Part shown: positions 1-12,136 of the stretch, in pieces
Position numbering within the stretch: the first letter of the stretch is position 1
Layout: each line of letters starts with the position of its first letter
Assembly (NCBI GenBank): GCA_016806645.1
Contig: JACSYO010001618.1
Span: forward strand, 1,446,501 to 1,510,500
DNA from: Ophiodon elongatus
Lineage: Eukaryota > Chordata > Actinopteri > Perciformes > Hexagrammidae
Length of the DNA stretch: 64,000 nt
Direction of reading: 5' to 3'
Notes under the pieces: generated by a model
Database searches by the model: none
The model's input: only the letters and a program-made list of their open reading frames with translations
What the model was told of the DNA's origin: nothing
Position numbers and translations under genes: made by a program

Positions 1-344
1 ACCACTTGTTTAAAATTGCAATTGTTTAACCAAGCACGCTTGTTGTGGTTGACGTTACTCTCTAACGGTATTTGTAATGTTGAAAGTCATTGGCAAATGC
101 CCTCATCTGGTAGGAGGATATGTTCAGTTTTGTTTCTGCTGTCAGAGCTTGACAGCTTTGGTCTGTGGAAAAAATGTATAAGATAATCTGCAGGCATGCA
201 AACTTGTCATCTTTTTTTCCAAATTCAGAAGCGGCCATTTCAGAAACAACCCAGAAGTAGCGCTAAAAGCGTAGTACCAGTACGCTGTTAGCAACATATG
301 CTAAGGTTAGCAAAACAAGCCGATCGGCGTGTGAATCCATCACA

Positions 345-348
<4 letters not shown>

Positions 349-408
<60 letters not shown>
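349..408. repeat. (GA)30 microsatellite
   Basis: An uninterrupted GA dinucleotide run of about 60 bp. A frame through it reads as alternating Arg-Glu, which is a low-complexity artefact. Confidence 0.97.
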
Positions 409-410
<2 letters not shown>

Positions 411-1469
411 AATGTGTATCCAATTCCTTATCCCCACTGCTTTCAGTCAGCCGTTAGACGCAAAAACAGAACAGGATAAATCAATTACAGAAGTAAGTGT
501 CATTTACATTGGCATATAGCTAAGGTGGAACTAACTTAAATGAAACTCCTCCTAATGCAAACGTCCTATTTTTTTTATTATTCTATGCATTTTGGTGTTT
601 TCAATTTCATAGCAGAAGAGATGCTTTTCAGTTTTGAAATCTATTGGGACCTGTAGCCTTTTGGAGAAGTGTTTGTACAGTCTAATACACAAGTGTTAGA
701 AATGCTCCTAATTTTTATAATGATAATAGTTTATCAAAGTTGACAGCACAAATGCTACTACAGTCCCCAGCAGGAGGATTGTATCTTTTCATCGTTGTCA
801 CCTTTTTCACCTCTGACGAGTTTGCATGCCTTCATCTGAAAATCATAGTTTTTCCTGAATACCAGCCTGACACTGGCTCCATGTTTTTGACTGAGGTGTA
901 CTATAGAGATGACGGAGTGCAATCACACTTCTTCCAGCTCAGTTCCACCCCCCTCTGATTTGTTTGATTTGGCTAAGCAGTGACTCAGAACCCGTCTGTG
1001 TTCACTGGACACAGGAAACATTATGGGTCTCTAGATTTTGTTGCAGTCAAGGCATTATTCAGTGAAATACAGTAATGGACCGCTGATGTGAGAAAGGTTT
1101 TGAAAATCTGAGCACTGATTTGACAGTGGTTCCGTGTCAATTGTAGAACCACTTAACTTTATTTTTTTAACAGGATTGCAGGCATAATTGTACTGTGATG
1201 CTTCGTCTCTAGAGCCTGATGGATGCACTTTGTGTGTTTTTTCCAAATATTTATTCAATACAAATGCACTTACATGAGCCTGAAATTAACGGTTGCTTTT
1301 CCACTGCATTGTGAAATAACATTTGGTGTTCTTTGGTTAATGACACAATGGGTGTCATGAGGCAGGAGCTACATCACAGCATAAAATAGATAAGTGTAAT
1401 AAAGTGCAAGTGGTTGCCGTGCAGACACTGTTTTTGTTGATAATGTTAAAATGTGTGATTCACACACGC

Positions 1470-1494
1470 ATATATATATATATATATATATATA
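1470..1494. repeat. (TA)12 microsatellite
   Basis: Perfect TA run of about 24 bp following a short CA stretch. Confidence 0.95.
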
Positions 1495-1784
1495 CACTCA
1501 CCTATTCTACTTGATGATAGTAAAGAGTTGACAGAGCACAAACAAACAAAAAAGACCAGAAGATGTCTACAGATTATTATTAAGATGTGATCTTTTTTAA
1601 ACCTCGCATGTTTAAAAACACTCAAAAGAAGGGCGAACTAAAATAACAACCAAACAAACAGATCCCCTTGGGTAACAGCCTAGCCGACACTTGGATTTGT
1701 GTTTTTCCTGGACTGAAGTTAGAAAGAACAACTAATGTTCCATATCCTGGTCTAATGACGAGGAAAACAAAGTGACAAATGCAG

Positions 1785-2277
1785 GTTTGTAAAATGTTAG
1801 ATTTATTGTATCATGTTACATCTCTGGTTCTGTACAGTGAAAGTGCAAAAATAAATAGAAATAAATACGATTTTCTTTAAAAACACATTGTGGACATAGT
1901 TTTCTTCCACTCTGGACCAGAGCCAATATAGTCATGTTCTTCTTTACGAGGGTGAGAGATTAAATTCTTTAGAGTTTAAAGGTCTCTGGTCTGAGACATA
2001 ACATAGACAAAATAAATAACATTAAAGTCAGACGTATTCCTCAATTGTTTCCATGAGTTTGAATTGGAGGGCAGTAAGTTACAAAAATAAGATTTAGAAC
2101 AAACTGAAGTAAATTACTTTCAAAATACATTTACAGTTTTATCTACACATAAAAAAAATTCACCTATGCAAGAGAGTTAAAGACATTTGATTAATGCAAC
2201 AGATGTTCTCTTCTTATCTGTGAATATCAGCAGCATTTAGACACCGCAAATTTTGTTCTGCTTCTTTGCTCTGCCTG
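1785..2277 (-). other. hrh1: Putative hrh1 3' untranslated region
   Basis: AT-rich sequence directly after the hrh1 stop codon. It runs to a canonical AATAAA on the minus strand at 1802-1807, with cleavage expected 10-25 nt beyond. That gives a UTR of about 490 nt. The end is inferred from the signal only. Further sites could extend it. Confidence 0.5.
1802..1807 (-). promoter_or_regulatory. hrh1: Candidate hrh1 polyadenylation signal AATAAA
   Basis: Plus strand reads TTTATT, so the minus strand carries the canonical hexamer about 470 nt after the hrh1 stop codon. It is the first perfect AATAAA I noticed downstream of the stop. Confidence 0.5.
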
Positions 2278-3927
2278 TCACAAATGAATGTTAAGTATAT
2301 TTTTGAAGACTCGTTTGAAGTTCCCGTTGCAGAGCGGGTAAATAAAAGGGTTGAGAGTGGAGTTGATGTAACCTAACCATATGGTGAACATGTGAAGGTC
2401 ATGGTGCACGCACTCTCTGCAGAACGCCATGACCATGAAAGTTATGAAGTATGGAATCCAACACAACAAGAAAGCAGCAATTATAAAACCCAGCTGCTTG
2501 GCTGCCTTGTGCTCTTTATGGATCCTGAGGCTTTGGATGCGCTGACGTGATTGGTCAATAAATCGTTGCCACGTCTGTCTCAGAGTCACTGCATTAGCTT
2601 GGTTCACTTTTGCATCTTCAACCCCTTCCTCGGTCCAGGGCGGAGCCTGACTGGGGTCGTAGTTGTCGTAGAGCACAGAAGTGTATCTCTGCATGTCTGA
2701 AACCTGACCGATATCACAAACACCACTCACTGACTTTGGCATTGTGACGTGACATTCATTTAAAGACGCTTGAAGTTTGTTCTCATTATTCCCCTCTGAG
2801 CAAATTACATCCTGTGGCACCGGAGATCGAGTCAGGGGAATCTCAATGTCTGGCTGCTTCTCCTCAGGAGACAACGAGCACCGTTTGACCTTTTTTGTCA
2901 TTCTGATTCGCTTTGTTGTCTTGGCAAGCAAAGACGACTCCTGGCAATTGACACCAATTTTCCGGTGAGATCTGGATAAAGCAATTTTTGATTTATCGGG
3001 ATCCTCCAGAGAATATGGCAGATCTAAAGTGTTTTGGTCCAACAAGCGTTGTCTTTTAGACTGTTTCATTGGAACTTCAAAATCCCTCTTTGGTGATTTG
3101 GAGTCATTTTTCTCTAGCGTTTGGGCATTTTGTCCAATCTCATTTTCCCCAAATGAGTCGGTGGGATGAATGATTCTCTCTCGGTCCCTGAGATGTTGCC
3201 TTACTGCCAAGTAGATGTGCGTGTAAAACCACACCATCAAAATTGAGGGGACATAGAAGTTGAAGACAGCAGTAATGACCTTAAACCACGTGACAAAGCG
3301 GAAATCAGTGTCACACTTGTTTTCCTCCTCAGGTTTAAGGTCTACATGAGTGAAAGACCTCCACCCTAAAATTGGAATAATCCACATCATTGACAGCAGC
3401 CAGGCTCCAGAAATCATCATACTGGCCTTTCCCCGCGTTCGATACTTTAGGTACTTAAGCGGCTGTCTGACAGAGCGGTACCGATCCAAACACAGGATAA
3501 ACAAGCTGAAAATTGAGGCTGTGCTTGCCACGTAGTCCATGATAAGCCAAAATTGGCAGACAGCCCGTCCCAGCTTCCATTCGTCCTCCAACAAATACAC
3601 CAGGTTCAGAGGCATAACTGTGGTCCCCACGATCAGGTCTGCCACAGACAGGCTAACAATGTAGAGGTTCCCGACGGTGTGGAGGCTCTTTTCTCTCTTC
3701 ACGGCGTAGAGGACGAGCAGGTTCATCAGGATCGTGAGGAGAGAAAGGAGTCCCAGACAGACCCCCAGCAGGGCGTTGTGGAAGCGGTCATGGAGGGTCA
3801 GCGTGTGATTGCTCCTCAGCGAGTCAGCGTCGAGGAGGCCTCTCCAGCTGTTGTTGCTGTCATTGATGAAGTTGTTGGTGTTGAGGTTTAGAGGGTCTGA
3901 GAAAGGTGCCGGACCAGATTCCATCAT
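2278..3927 (-). CDS. hrh1: Histamine H1 receptor (class A GPCR), single coding exon
   Basis: The gene encodes a seven-transmembrane histamine receptor. The family couples through Gq/11 to phospholipase C at the plasma membrane. The 549-residue frame starts at tandem ATGs (MMESG). A longer open frame would need a GTG start and probably only reflects exon sequence after a splice acceptor at 3946-3947. The N-terminal tail has NDS, NNS and NHT sequons. TM3 carries Asp131 (the amine-binding Asp3.32) within MDYVASTASIF, followed by DRY at 148-150. Cys124 and Cys205 are the expected disulfide pair. TM5 has Lys216, Thr219 and Asn223, matching human Lys191, Thr194 and Asn198. TM6 has CWIPYF at 489-494 and TM7 has NPFIY at 526-530. 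Loop 3 is very long (about 243-475) and poorly conserved. The protein is longer than the 487-residue human receptor, mainly in the tail and loop 3. The H1 identity is secure. I see no disruption. Confidence 0.97.
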   Translation of the reverse strand: MMESGPAPFSDPLNLNTNNFINDSNNSWRGLLDADSLRSNHTLTLHDRFHNALLGVCLGLLSLLTILMNLLVLYAVKREKSLHTVGNLYIVSLSVADLIVGTTVMPLNLVYLLEDEWKLGRAVCQFWLIMDYVASTASIFSLFILCLDRYRSVRQPLKYLKYRTRGKASMMISGAWLLSMMWIIPILGWRSFTHVDLKPEEENKCDTDFRFVTWFKVITAVFNFYVPSILMVWFYTHIYLAVRQHLRDRERIIHPTDSFGENEIGQNAQTLEKNDSKSPKRDFEVPMKQSKRQRLLDQNTLDLPYSLEDPDKSKIALSRSHRKIGVNCQESSLLAKTTKRIRMTKKVKRCSLSPEEKQPDIEIPLTRSPVPQDVICSEGNNENKLQASLNECHVTMPKSVSGVCDIGQVSDMQRYTSVLYDNYDPSQAPPWTEEGVEDAKVNQANAVTLRQTWQRFIDQSRQRIQSLRIHKEHKAAKQLGFIIAAFLLCWIPYFITFMVMAFCRECVHHDLHMFTIWLGYINSTLNPFIYPLCNGNFKRVFKNILNIHL

Positions 3928-3945
3928 GGAAGGTGCGATGGTCAC
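3928..3945 (-). other. hrh1: hrh1 5' UTR stub and splice acceptor
   Basis: Reading the minus strand, CTCTACAG at about 3946-3953 ends in an AG, followed by 18 nt and then the first ATG. Vertebrate HRH1 genes keep the coding sequence in one exon, preceded by non-coding exons, so this is a plausible acceptor. The pyrimidine tract is weak. Confidence 0.45.
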
Positions 3946-4620
3946 CTGTAGAGCCAGTCATATCATGGACAGTGTATCTTCAACTGTCGGCCAAAACATG
4001 TAGGAAGCAGTAGGTATAAATGAGGAGAGGGAGGTGTAGTTACACAGTTTGGATCCAACACTTGTATGGCATAACAACCAGTGCACCTTTATGTTACAAA
4101 AGTAATCCTTTGAATACCGGAAAAGGTGTTAATCCGTGTTGTCTTGATCGGCAGTCCATTTGTTCTATAAATCCACACTGTTACCACCTGGAAAACACAA
4201 GAAAAAACATAACAATTTGTTACATAGTTTTTTACCCCCTAAATTGAACTAACTCATCACTCAAAAATGTGTTTCACTTATAATTTTTACTTTAATGTCT
4301 GAATTCACTGTGCAGAAGGATTTAAGTGCAGTTCGACACTAGAATACCTTTCACATTCATCTGCAGAAGGACAAACATTTTCTGTGGCTTACCTTAAATC
4401 AGAGTTTAAAAAATGCACATACACATATTTGTTTGGAGGCCACTCACGGTCCAATATGCAACTCACACAAACTGGAGGCCTTCAGTGCACAGACACACTG
4501 AGAATGGACTGTTCAGTGAAGTAGGAGACATCTTATGTTCGGCAGTTAAAGTTTTGACATGAAAACTATTTGTGTATACATAGATTCTGGATATGTCAAT
4601 GAGGAAGAAATATGTAACTA

Positions 4621-4770
4621 TAGTGGTGGAAGAAATATCATACCCTTTACTTAAGTAAAACTACCAATACATAAATTCCAAATCCTGCTTAAGCAAAAGT
4701 ACATGTACATATTATCAGCAAAATATACATTAAGCATCAAAAGTAAAAGTACTCATTATACAGACAAACA
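4621..4770 (-). repeat. Dispersed teleost repeat, 'ACTTAAGTAAAAGTAC' type
   Basis: The stretch is dominated by variants of TTTACTTAAGTAAAA and AAAAGTAC. The same wording recurs at 9430-9540, 12245-12335, 12725-12830 and 19930-20075. I recognise it as a common non-autonomous repeat of fish genomes but cannot assign the family without a library search. Confidence 0.7.
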
Positions 4771-4786
4771 TTATATCAAATATATA

Positions 4787-4807
4787 TGTGTGTGTGTGTG
4801 TGTGTGT
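4787..4807. repeat. Short (TG)n microsatellite
   Basis: About ten TG units following a short TA run. Confidence 0.85.
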
Positions 4808-6692
4808 TCCTAAAGAAAATGAAATACAGCTTGACACTTCCTCTAATCTTTTTACTTTCTTGGTTTGGATGTACAGTAGAGGCTAAAATCCCTCTTGCTC
4901 TTTCGCTGTCCAGCTGGCTTTCTTTAACACTCACACAAAGGGGAGGGTGACAGTTCCCATCAATGACACAGCAGTAGACAAAGTGATTGGAGGAAAGGAG
5001 GCAATAAAATGCTGCTGGTGTTTTGATAGAATATTAGTCTTGTCATGTTTGAATTGGCAAAGCGCAGCTAGACGTCTCTTCTGAAAACATATCCAAACGC
5101 TGCTGGAAAATCTTGCCCCGGCTGTTTTGGGCATTGATTTTTTAGAGAGAAGACTAATATAGTGCCCGTTGCCATGGAGGCAGGTTGCCGTCTCTGTATA
5201 TGTGAGCAATCTGTGAATTGAAATATGCATTCAGATTTTTTTTTTCCATTATCCAACGTAAGATAATTATTGTGGGTTATTTTGCTAATAAGCCCATCGA
5301 TATTGACTGATTCCTCACAACAACTTCAACAACACTGCTAAATAAACATAAGAACTTTAAGAATATGGACATGAGGTTTGGCTTGTCATCAACAAGACAA
5401 CATGTAAATATCTAAATCTTGATAATTCAAGTCGGAGAGAGGTAGATGCTGGAGAAATGCTGTAGAAACATCAGTTTCATTCTCATCAATCTATTTTCCT
5501 CCCTATTTATCGAGTAGACGTGACTATATATTTTTTGTCTGTGTCTCTGTATTTCGATGCCTTGCATGCTTACTCACAGATGACACTCAGGAGGAGGAAG
5601 AAGAAAAAACACCAAGCTCACAAGTGGTCAGTGCTTAGTGGGGGGAAAACACTCTTTAGCAGAGCATCCGCAGAAAATGACTCACGCTAACTGGTTTGGC
5701 TATATTTATTCATACATGGATATTTTATATATTAAATGGGGCAACATTGGAAGAATAAAGATAGCTTAGCTCTCATCAGCCCCTGTGTTTAAATGTTGTT
5801 GCCTCCACCAATTCAATAAATAAATAGTAAGGCAATGCCTATAAACTAAGGCACTATCCTGTGGATAAGGTATGGATGTTAATGTCTCCATTGCCTGCCA
5901 GGTTTCATTTAATCAGGTGGAAACACCGACGGAAGCATTATTCCACTCAGAGCTTCAAATTGGTGATAAAGTCGGTTTTATAACACTCCTGAACACACAG
6001 TATTGAGCCGCGAATAAGAAACTTTAATTGAAGCCACTTAATTATAGGCTCTCGGATGATTTATCATTCGCATCCATAAATCTCTTTACGCTCTAAAGCT
6101 GAGCTGAAATGTGTGACTAAACATTTATTTTCTCTCGCTGTGTTCATATCCACTGTGTTTATACGATAACTGCCTCTGAATCACAAATATTTAGGAACCG
6201 TATATTACTCACCCAATTCTTAAAGAATAACAAGATCCGAAGGGACGAAATGTCAGTGTGTGGGGGGGGAAACACCCACAGAGCCGTTGCGTGTTTTCTG
6301 TGTGTGAGCAGCACACTACTTGTTGCAGCAGAGAAGGACAGGACATATTCGTCCAACGCTAATTGTTCAATAAGATTATCTGTAATGACCGCTGCTTGTC
6401 TGATTTCATTACAAAAGAGCGGGAACACATCCATCTTTTGCCCCGGTGAGACCTGATGGAGCCTCTTCATCGACATGAATAATGGCTGTCGTGTTAAATA
6501 CTACGAGTCGTTGCGCAGAGGACCACCTGTTGAGCCGCTGCATGCAAACTTTTAGCCTCTCGGCGCAACCGACGAAAAAAAAACACATGCTTATTGCGCA
6601 AAAGTCGGATAATGAACATTGCCATCGTCGGTTGCCTTAAGTTGATCTGGTTCAAGTTAAAGTAATGGTGTGGAGATAGTTTCTTGACTTAC

Positions 6693-6960
6693 CAATGACA
6701 TATGGATTTCCAGGAAAGTCTGTTTAATTCCAGCTTGTATTCCGGGTGATAATCAGAAAACGAGTGAAGGACAGGGCTTGAAATTGAACAGATAGCGTCT
6801 GAATATCTCTCTCTCTCTCTCTCCTTCTCTCTCCTTCTCTCTCCCTCCCCCTCCCTCCCCCTCTGGACAGATAGACTTTGGAGTTTACATGACATCCTGC
6901 TGAACAATTGCAGCCATAAAATGATCTCGTTACTGGAACAGGTTTTCACTGATGGAGTTG
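6693..6960 (-). other. hrh1: Candidate non-coding first exon of hrh1
   Basis: The minus strand ends here in a strong donor (CATTG followed by GTAAGT, with the GT at 6691-6692). A CCAAT box (plus strand GATTGG, about 6970-6975) lies just upstream in a locally CpG-richer region. The exon would contain a pyrimidine/purine repeat (GA on the transcribed strand). It would splice to the acceptor at 3946-3947. The model is inferred from signals only and needs transcript support. Confidence 0.3.
6806..6864. repeat. CT-rich simple repeat
   Basis: CT dinucleotide run grading into CCTTCT and CCCTCC units. It lies inside the candidate hrh1 first exon. Confidence 0.9.
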
Positions 6961-9328
6961 CGCGTTATGATTGGTGTATGATTCACCATACTGCTGCACG
7001 CAGACTGTGAGCAGGGGGAGGGATGTGTAACTTCCCTTCCTCCATGTCATGAACCCAGCATTATCTAGAATTGCAGTAATGGAAAAATCCCATTAAAAAA
7101 AAGTCCTTTGAAATAGTGCTGTAAAACACCTGTATTCAATATTTTCACTTTTTATTTACAGCTGAGCCATCCCATGGAAAGCCCATATCAGAGAGAGTTG
7201 AGGGTGGGAGCTGTATAGGGGTGACTAAGGACAGCAGTAGCAAGGGACCATGGCAACATCATGAGTTCCTCCAATCACAACACTCAAGCAAGAAGATGAA
7301 ACCCAGCACACAGTGTGCCAATCAAGTAACAGTTGTTTTCGTGGTGTTTATCTACAGTCCAAAACAAGTGTTTGGGGGTCACTTTGGGTTGCTGACACGT
7401 TTTCTTTTGCATATTATTCCACTTGGTACCTGAAGAGCCAACCTCTCCAGCTATATGGCTCACCAGCTATCGTAGGGCAGCGTGTCCACACACACACCAA
7501 GAGTGTCTCACCGTCTCCAGGATGTGGATTTACGTACGTCAGGATGACTGGTCTATCTTGGGTGCATTCCATCAGCCTGTTTAGAACTTCTGTCGTAGCT
7601 CAACTTTGGAAAAAACATTTTTTTTTGTTGTGAGGTTTGAATTAGATGCGTTTCCTGGATAAAGGATAAGAGGAAGTAGTCTACAACAAATGTTTTTATT
7701 AAAATGCACATTTGTGTTAAACTAGTACAGAGAAAGTAAAAGTTTGGATAGCGGAAGGGTTGTGAATGACGTTGGGCCGATGAGGCTCCTAATGACTCTG
7801 CTAATGGGCTCATTCTGAGAATTAGTTCAGGATTTATCTGGGGCTCCTCTGGGTTTTGATCCATTGTGAAACAGCTACTCGGCCAAAGGGAAAGCTGATG
7901 GGTACGACCTGAGAGAAGCATGCGACTGTGGAGAAAGTTCATGAGGTCAGATAGTTCAAGTAGTTTATTTTTTTATTGCAAGTACATATTTATGATAAGG
8001 TACCAAGGAGATACACATTTACAGAATTCCAAAAGGGGAGCCTGATAGTGTCGTGAAGAGTTACATCCAAGATCATGTTTCTTCCAGCAGGGTGGTCAAG
8101 AAATACAGATATTAAAAAATAAAAACTTTGACCCAATGGTGGTGTTACAAGAACGGCCACAGAGAAACTTTTGGGAGTTTCTTCTGGATTTTAGGCCACT
8201 CTGGCCAAAGTTAATATCTAGACAAAGCTCCACTCCTTAGCAGAGCGTGAGGTTCATAGTTTTCAACATTAAATCAACCTCACATGGGCGAAAATACTCA
8301 CACAAAGTGCTCCATTACCTGAGAGTGTTGCATAGTAATTATTCATCAACTTTGTAAAGATGAACTTAAAATACATGTATCTATTGCATTGCCAGTAGCA
8401 TTATTTGAATAACCGTCCGTATTTTCTTCTTCTCTTTTTAGTATTTTTACAGCAAATACCATATTATCTTTGTTGTATATACTGTATTTTCTCTGTTTTT
8501 ATATATTGTATTGTTGTATACTGGATATACTATCTTTATATTTATATTTCAAACACAGGAGGCAAACAAGCATTTCATTGCAATGTAGAGATATGTTAAG
8601 TATCTGACAAATAAAAACTGTGAAACCAAATAATGCAGAGCAGGAAACTTAGAGCAACTGTGGTTTGTCATAATTCTGTCTTAGCCTATTAGCTTGAGAT
8701 CAGACCTAATTTTTTTATTATCTTGAGATAACAAATGACTGATTTTGCTAAGCTTTGCCTGATAGTACCAAATGTGTAAAAACTCTTGAGTACAAATTTG
8801 AAAACCACATTTGTAAACAAGGTATGAAAATATTAGAAATTGTGTTCACACTTATTATTTTAAAAATCATATAAAAGGAGAATATTTGAGCACACTGAGC
8901 ATCATGAAGATAAATTAATTTAAAAAAGAGTATACATACGGTTTAAATGATTCACATGATTGGTCCAGGTAAAATGTGGTAGAAACCTAATATCTCAGTG
9001 AGAACACAAAAGGTTTAATGATATTCTTATTTTATTATGTTCCTGTAAGTAATATAAAATAAATAAAAATTATAAAAACAGTTTCCATAATAAACTTTAA
9101 TTAAATTGTGCCAACTCTTATTTGTTAAGTGAGTTGAACATGAAGCAACAGATAGTTTTCAAATAAACAGTCACTAACTGAACTTGCTATCTTTTTTGTT
9201 CAACCACTCATAGGTCATGTGACGACACCTGATCCTGTTTCATTGGCTGAAGAAGACTATGAGATGAAGTCGAAAGTGCCAAAACGAGTAAGTGAATATT
9301 GACCCTCCCACTTTACGCCCCTGGTCGC
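6961..9328. other. Intergenic, no gene recognised
   Basis: No homology-like open frame and no clear splice signals. Composition is AT-rich with scattered unique sequence. No long microsatellite is present. Confidence 0.5.
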
Positions 9329-9540
9329 GGCTGGTGTGATCTCATTTCAAGATGGTCTCCAGTTTTTATTCAAATTACAAATTGTTATGTTGTTTCAGCC
9401 ATTGTGCAGCCAAACCTAATACCATTGACATCAGAGTGAAGTTTTCACATCCTTTACTAAAGTAAAAGTAACAATACTACACTGAAAAACACTTCGTTAT
9501 AAGTCCTGAATAGAAATAAAAGTATACAAGTAAGATTGAG
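9329..9540 (+). repeat. Dispersed repeat copy 1 (pairs with 12137-12335)
   Basis: From GGCTGGTGTGATCTCAT onward this aligns by eye with 12137-12335 over at least 105 bp at roughly 80% identity. In both copies it runs into sequence of the TTTACTTAAGTAAAA-type repeat, so the two parts were probably a single composite element before duplication. Confidence 0.7.
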
Positions 9541-10126
9541 AAAAATGGCTATATTTCATATCAATAGATTATTATTCCACGTTGCTCCTGTTAGGGTGAG
9601 ACAAAATACCCCTTCAGGAGTTTAAAGTTTTGTGACCATAGCTAACGCCAGAAGTCACTCTGCCTTCAGCCTGAGAAGAGGCCAATTTATTCAGAATATC
9701 AGCTTTTCTACATTCAAGCTGTGCTGTGAAGGCAACATATCACCAGCACATCAGCAGCTGCTGTGAGTCTGCCGTCAGACAGCCACAGACCTGACCTGCA
9801 GTAGAGGCTCTGGGTCACGGTTACATGCACCAAACAGGAAGGGTGAGCTGTAGTGGATGCATAAATTGAACGAAAACATAAATGTTGAAAGAGTGAAAAT
9901 CACACTTGACAGATGTATGGTGAATACAGGGTGCAACAGAAAACTGGACGTTTAATTTGCCAAGTATATTAGCAGGAAAGTTGTAAGAATGAATTAATTA
10001 TATTTATGTCAGTCTTGGATGCACTAACAAAATAATTTTGGGATTACTGGGGCGAAAGAATGGATAAAGTGTTACCATCCCTGTTCTCCCCTACATGAAA
10101 AGCTGCAGGTGAAGAGGTGATGAAAA

Positions 10127-10156
10127 GAAAGGAAGGAAGGAAGGAAGGAAGGAAGG
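10127..10156. repeat. (GGAA)n microsatellite
   Basis: About seven tandem GGAA units, followed by GGCA variants. Confidence 0.93.
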
Positions 10157-10225
10157 CAGGCAAGGAGGGAGGGAGCGTAGCGAGAGGGAGAAAAGATGGA
10201 TGAGATGAAGGTTGTAGAAAGGCAG

Positions 10226-10228
<3 letters not shown>

Positions 10229-10284
<56 letters not shown>
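10229..10284. repeat. (TG)28 microsatellite
   Basis: Uninterrupted TG run of about 56 bp. On the minus strand it reads as a His-Thr low-complexity frame, which is not a gene. Confidence 0.97.
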
Positions 10285-10286
<2 letters not shown>

Positions 10287-12136
10287 TGTGGGTGTGCGTG
10301 TATATTAAGACAAGGATGAAACAATGAGGTAATGGTAACCTCATCTTAAAAATGTGTCAAGAAATGAACAGTAAGGGGTGATAGAAGTGTCCTTATAACC
10401 ACAAGAGTTCTGGATATTGTACTCCCACATCATCTCTTTGGAAAATCCCGTTTTCAAAAAGAAAAATATCAAGGTCGTCGGGTCGAGCTGCTCTGTGGCC
10501 AAAACTGGACAGCTTGAATGTATTCATGAAAACAGGAAGCCAGCCATTGTTTACAAACAGCCTGAATGTGTTGTTCTCCTCTGGATAAAGATTAGAAATG
10601 AGTTAGTGAGTGAGGAAAAGGATGACCGCAGAGTAGCTCAGGGATAATTGAGGCGCCAGAGATTTTATATGGGTTGATCAATATTTATATTCTATAATTC
10701 ATACAATATCTGTGTAAAATGTAGTCAAATTGATCCAAACTGTACATAAATAAAAAAATGTAAACAGACTGTGATATGAATGTGCAGAAGTAGTAATCTC
10801 ATTTCTTTATTGTGTGTGTGTGTGTGTGTGTGTGTGCGCACACGTGTTTGTAGTAGTTGTGCATGCACAGTCCACATGGATGTGAGAATGTGTGTGTGAA
10901 TGAGTGCGTCAGAGGTCTTCCTAATTTCATTAAGGTCAATCTGTATGGGAGCCCATAATAGCCCATAATTACAGATTGTAAGGAAAGAAACAGACCAATT
11001 ACAGTGCATTTTTTGGTGTGGTCATTATATCTTTCAAATTAAGCCAGAAGCTTCTAATGGAAGTCAATCACTGGTCACAGACATCACTTTTATCATTTAT
11101 GCTCCTGATTTCTATAAATGACTTTCCTAAACAGAATATCTCTGTCCGTCTTAGGCCACAGTTATAGGATTTGGCCATCAATATTTATTGCGAGCATCAC
11201 CATGCTTTAAACTTAGTTTTTTTCTATCAGACAAAAAGCAATCTCACGTTTCTCATTTGTGACTCCTTTCCAGAGCAATGCTTATAAAAGCAAACATGTC
11301 AGGCCTTTTTGTAATCCAACAGTGACATCTGCTGGCCAGGTCTGTACCTGCTGAAATATTCCATAAAAGAGGCCTCGCAATGTAGCAATCATCTTGTGTG
11401 TGGCAAAATGTGGGGGATTCACAAGCTCACAAATCAAATCAAAGCTCCCCTTTCGTTCCTATAATCAGCATAACCTTCAGTAAAGCCTTTGTAAACTCAA
11501 GACCAGTCATATAATCTCCACTATTCATCGCACCCCCCAGTACATCATTGATGCATGATAAGAGGAGAAAATCTCTGGCTAATCTCCCGTCACATGTGGG
11601 ACTTACTCTGTTGTTAGCAGTGGGAGTTGACTTTGTAACCCTTTGTTCAGCCTCTGTAAACAAACCCATCAAATGTCGATTATTTAAGGTGAGCAGAAAG
11701 GTGAACCTTAATAACAGTAGTTAAGTAGACTCCTTCACTTCATTTAAGATTATGTACAGCAGAAGGTGGAGTTGACCTTCATTCCTTCCATCCTCCTGTT
11801 CCCATCCTTTACTCCTACTCATTTGTTCTTCCCTCCAGCCCTCTCTTCTTCTCTTTTCTCTTTTCTCTTGCCAATTTCAACACCTCCTTACTTAATGACG
11901 AGCTGCAACAGCGACGCTGCTGGTATTATTTTCACCTTTTGAGTCTACGTGTGTGTCGTCATGGTAAAGAGTGGTCCTGGAGACACCGACGTGTCGCGGG
12001 AACTACTACCAGGTGTTTATATGTCTGTGGACATATTTTGTGACCTCAATAGCATCACAACTGTGCAAGATGCAAGTTTAAAAAAAACTTTGCAGCTTTG
12101 TAGTTGAGATTAAAACAAAAGCAGATTTAACGTCAA
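10285..12136. other. Intergenic with a candidate conserved non-coding block
   Basis: No gene recognised. A TG run lies at 10810-10836. The stretch at about 10915-11220 is non-repetitive with ordinary base balance and several ATTA/TAAT cores, so it is a candidate regulatory element. That is a guess that needs alignment. Confidence 0.35.
10810..10836. repeat. (TG)13 microsatellite
   Basis: Perfect TG run followed by a CGCACACG stretch. Confidence 0.93.

Larger units (their letters stand above)
1..1784. other. Intergenic flank downstream of hrh1
   Basis: No gene recognised. The stretch is AT-rich with one long GA microsatellite and one TA microsatellite, listed separately. Short open frames here have no recognisable similarity and no splice context. 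It lies 3' of hrh1, since that gene runs on the minus strand. Confidence 0.6.
3946..6692. other. Region 5' of hrh1 coding exon (putative first intron)
   Basis: No coding exon recognised. It contains a dispersed repeat at 4621-4770, a short TG run at about 4787-4807, and a non-repetitive block at about 5880-6180 that looks like candidate conserved non-coding DNA. A second donor-like site, GTGAGT on the minus strand at about 6207-6212, could mark an alternative exon. Confidence 0.4.

Noticed and set aside
3553..3891. 112-codon plus-strand open frame
   Set aside because: It is antisense to the hrh1 transmembrane coding sequence and mirrors its codons. It is not a separate gene.
3928..3945. N-terminal extension of hrh1 by six residues
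   Set aside because: The frame stays open but begins with GTG, and the extra bases follow a splice-acceptor-like AG. The tandem ATG at 3922-3927 is the sensible start.
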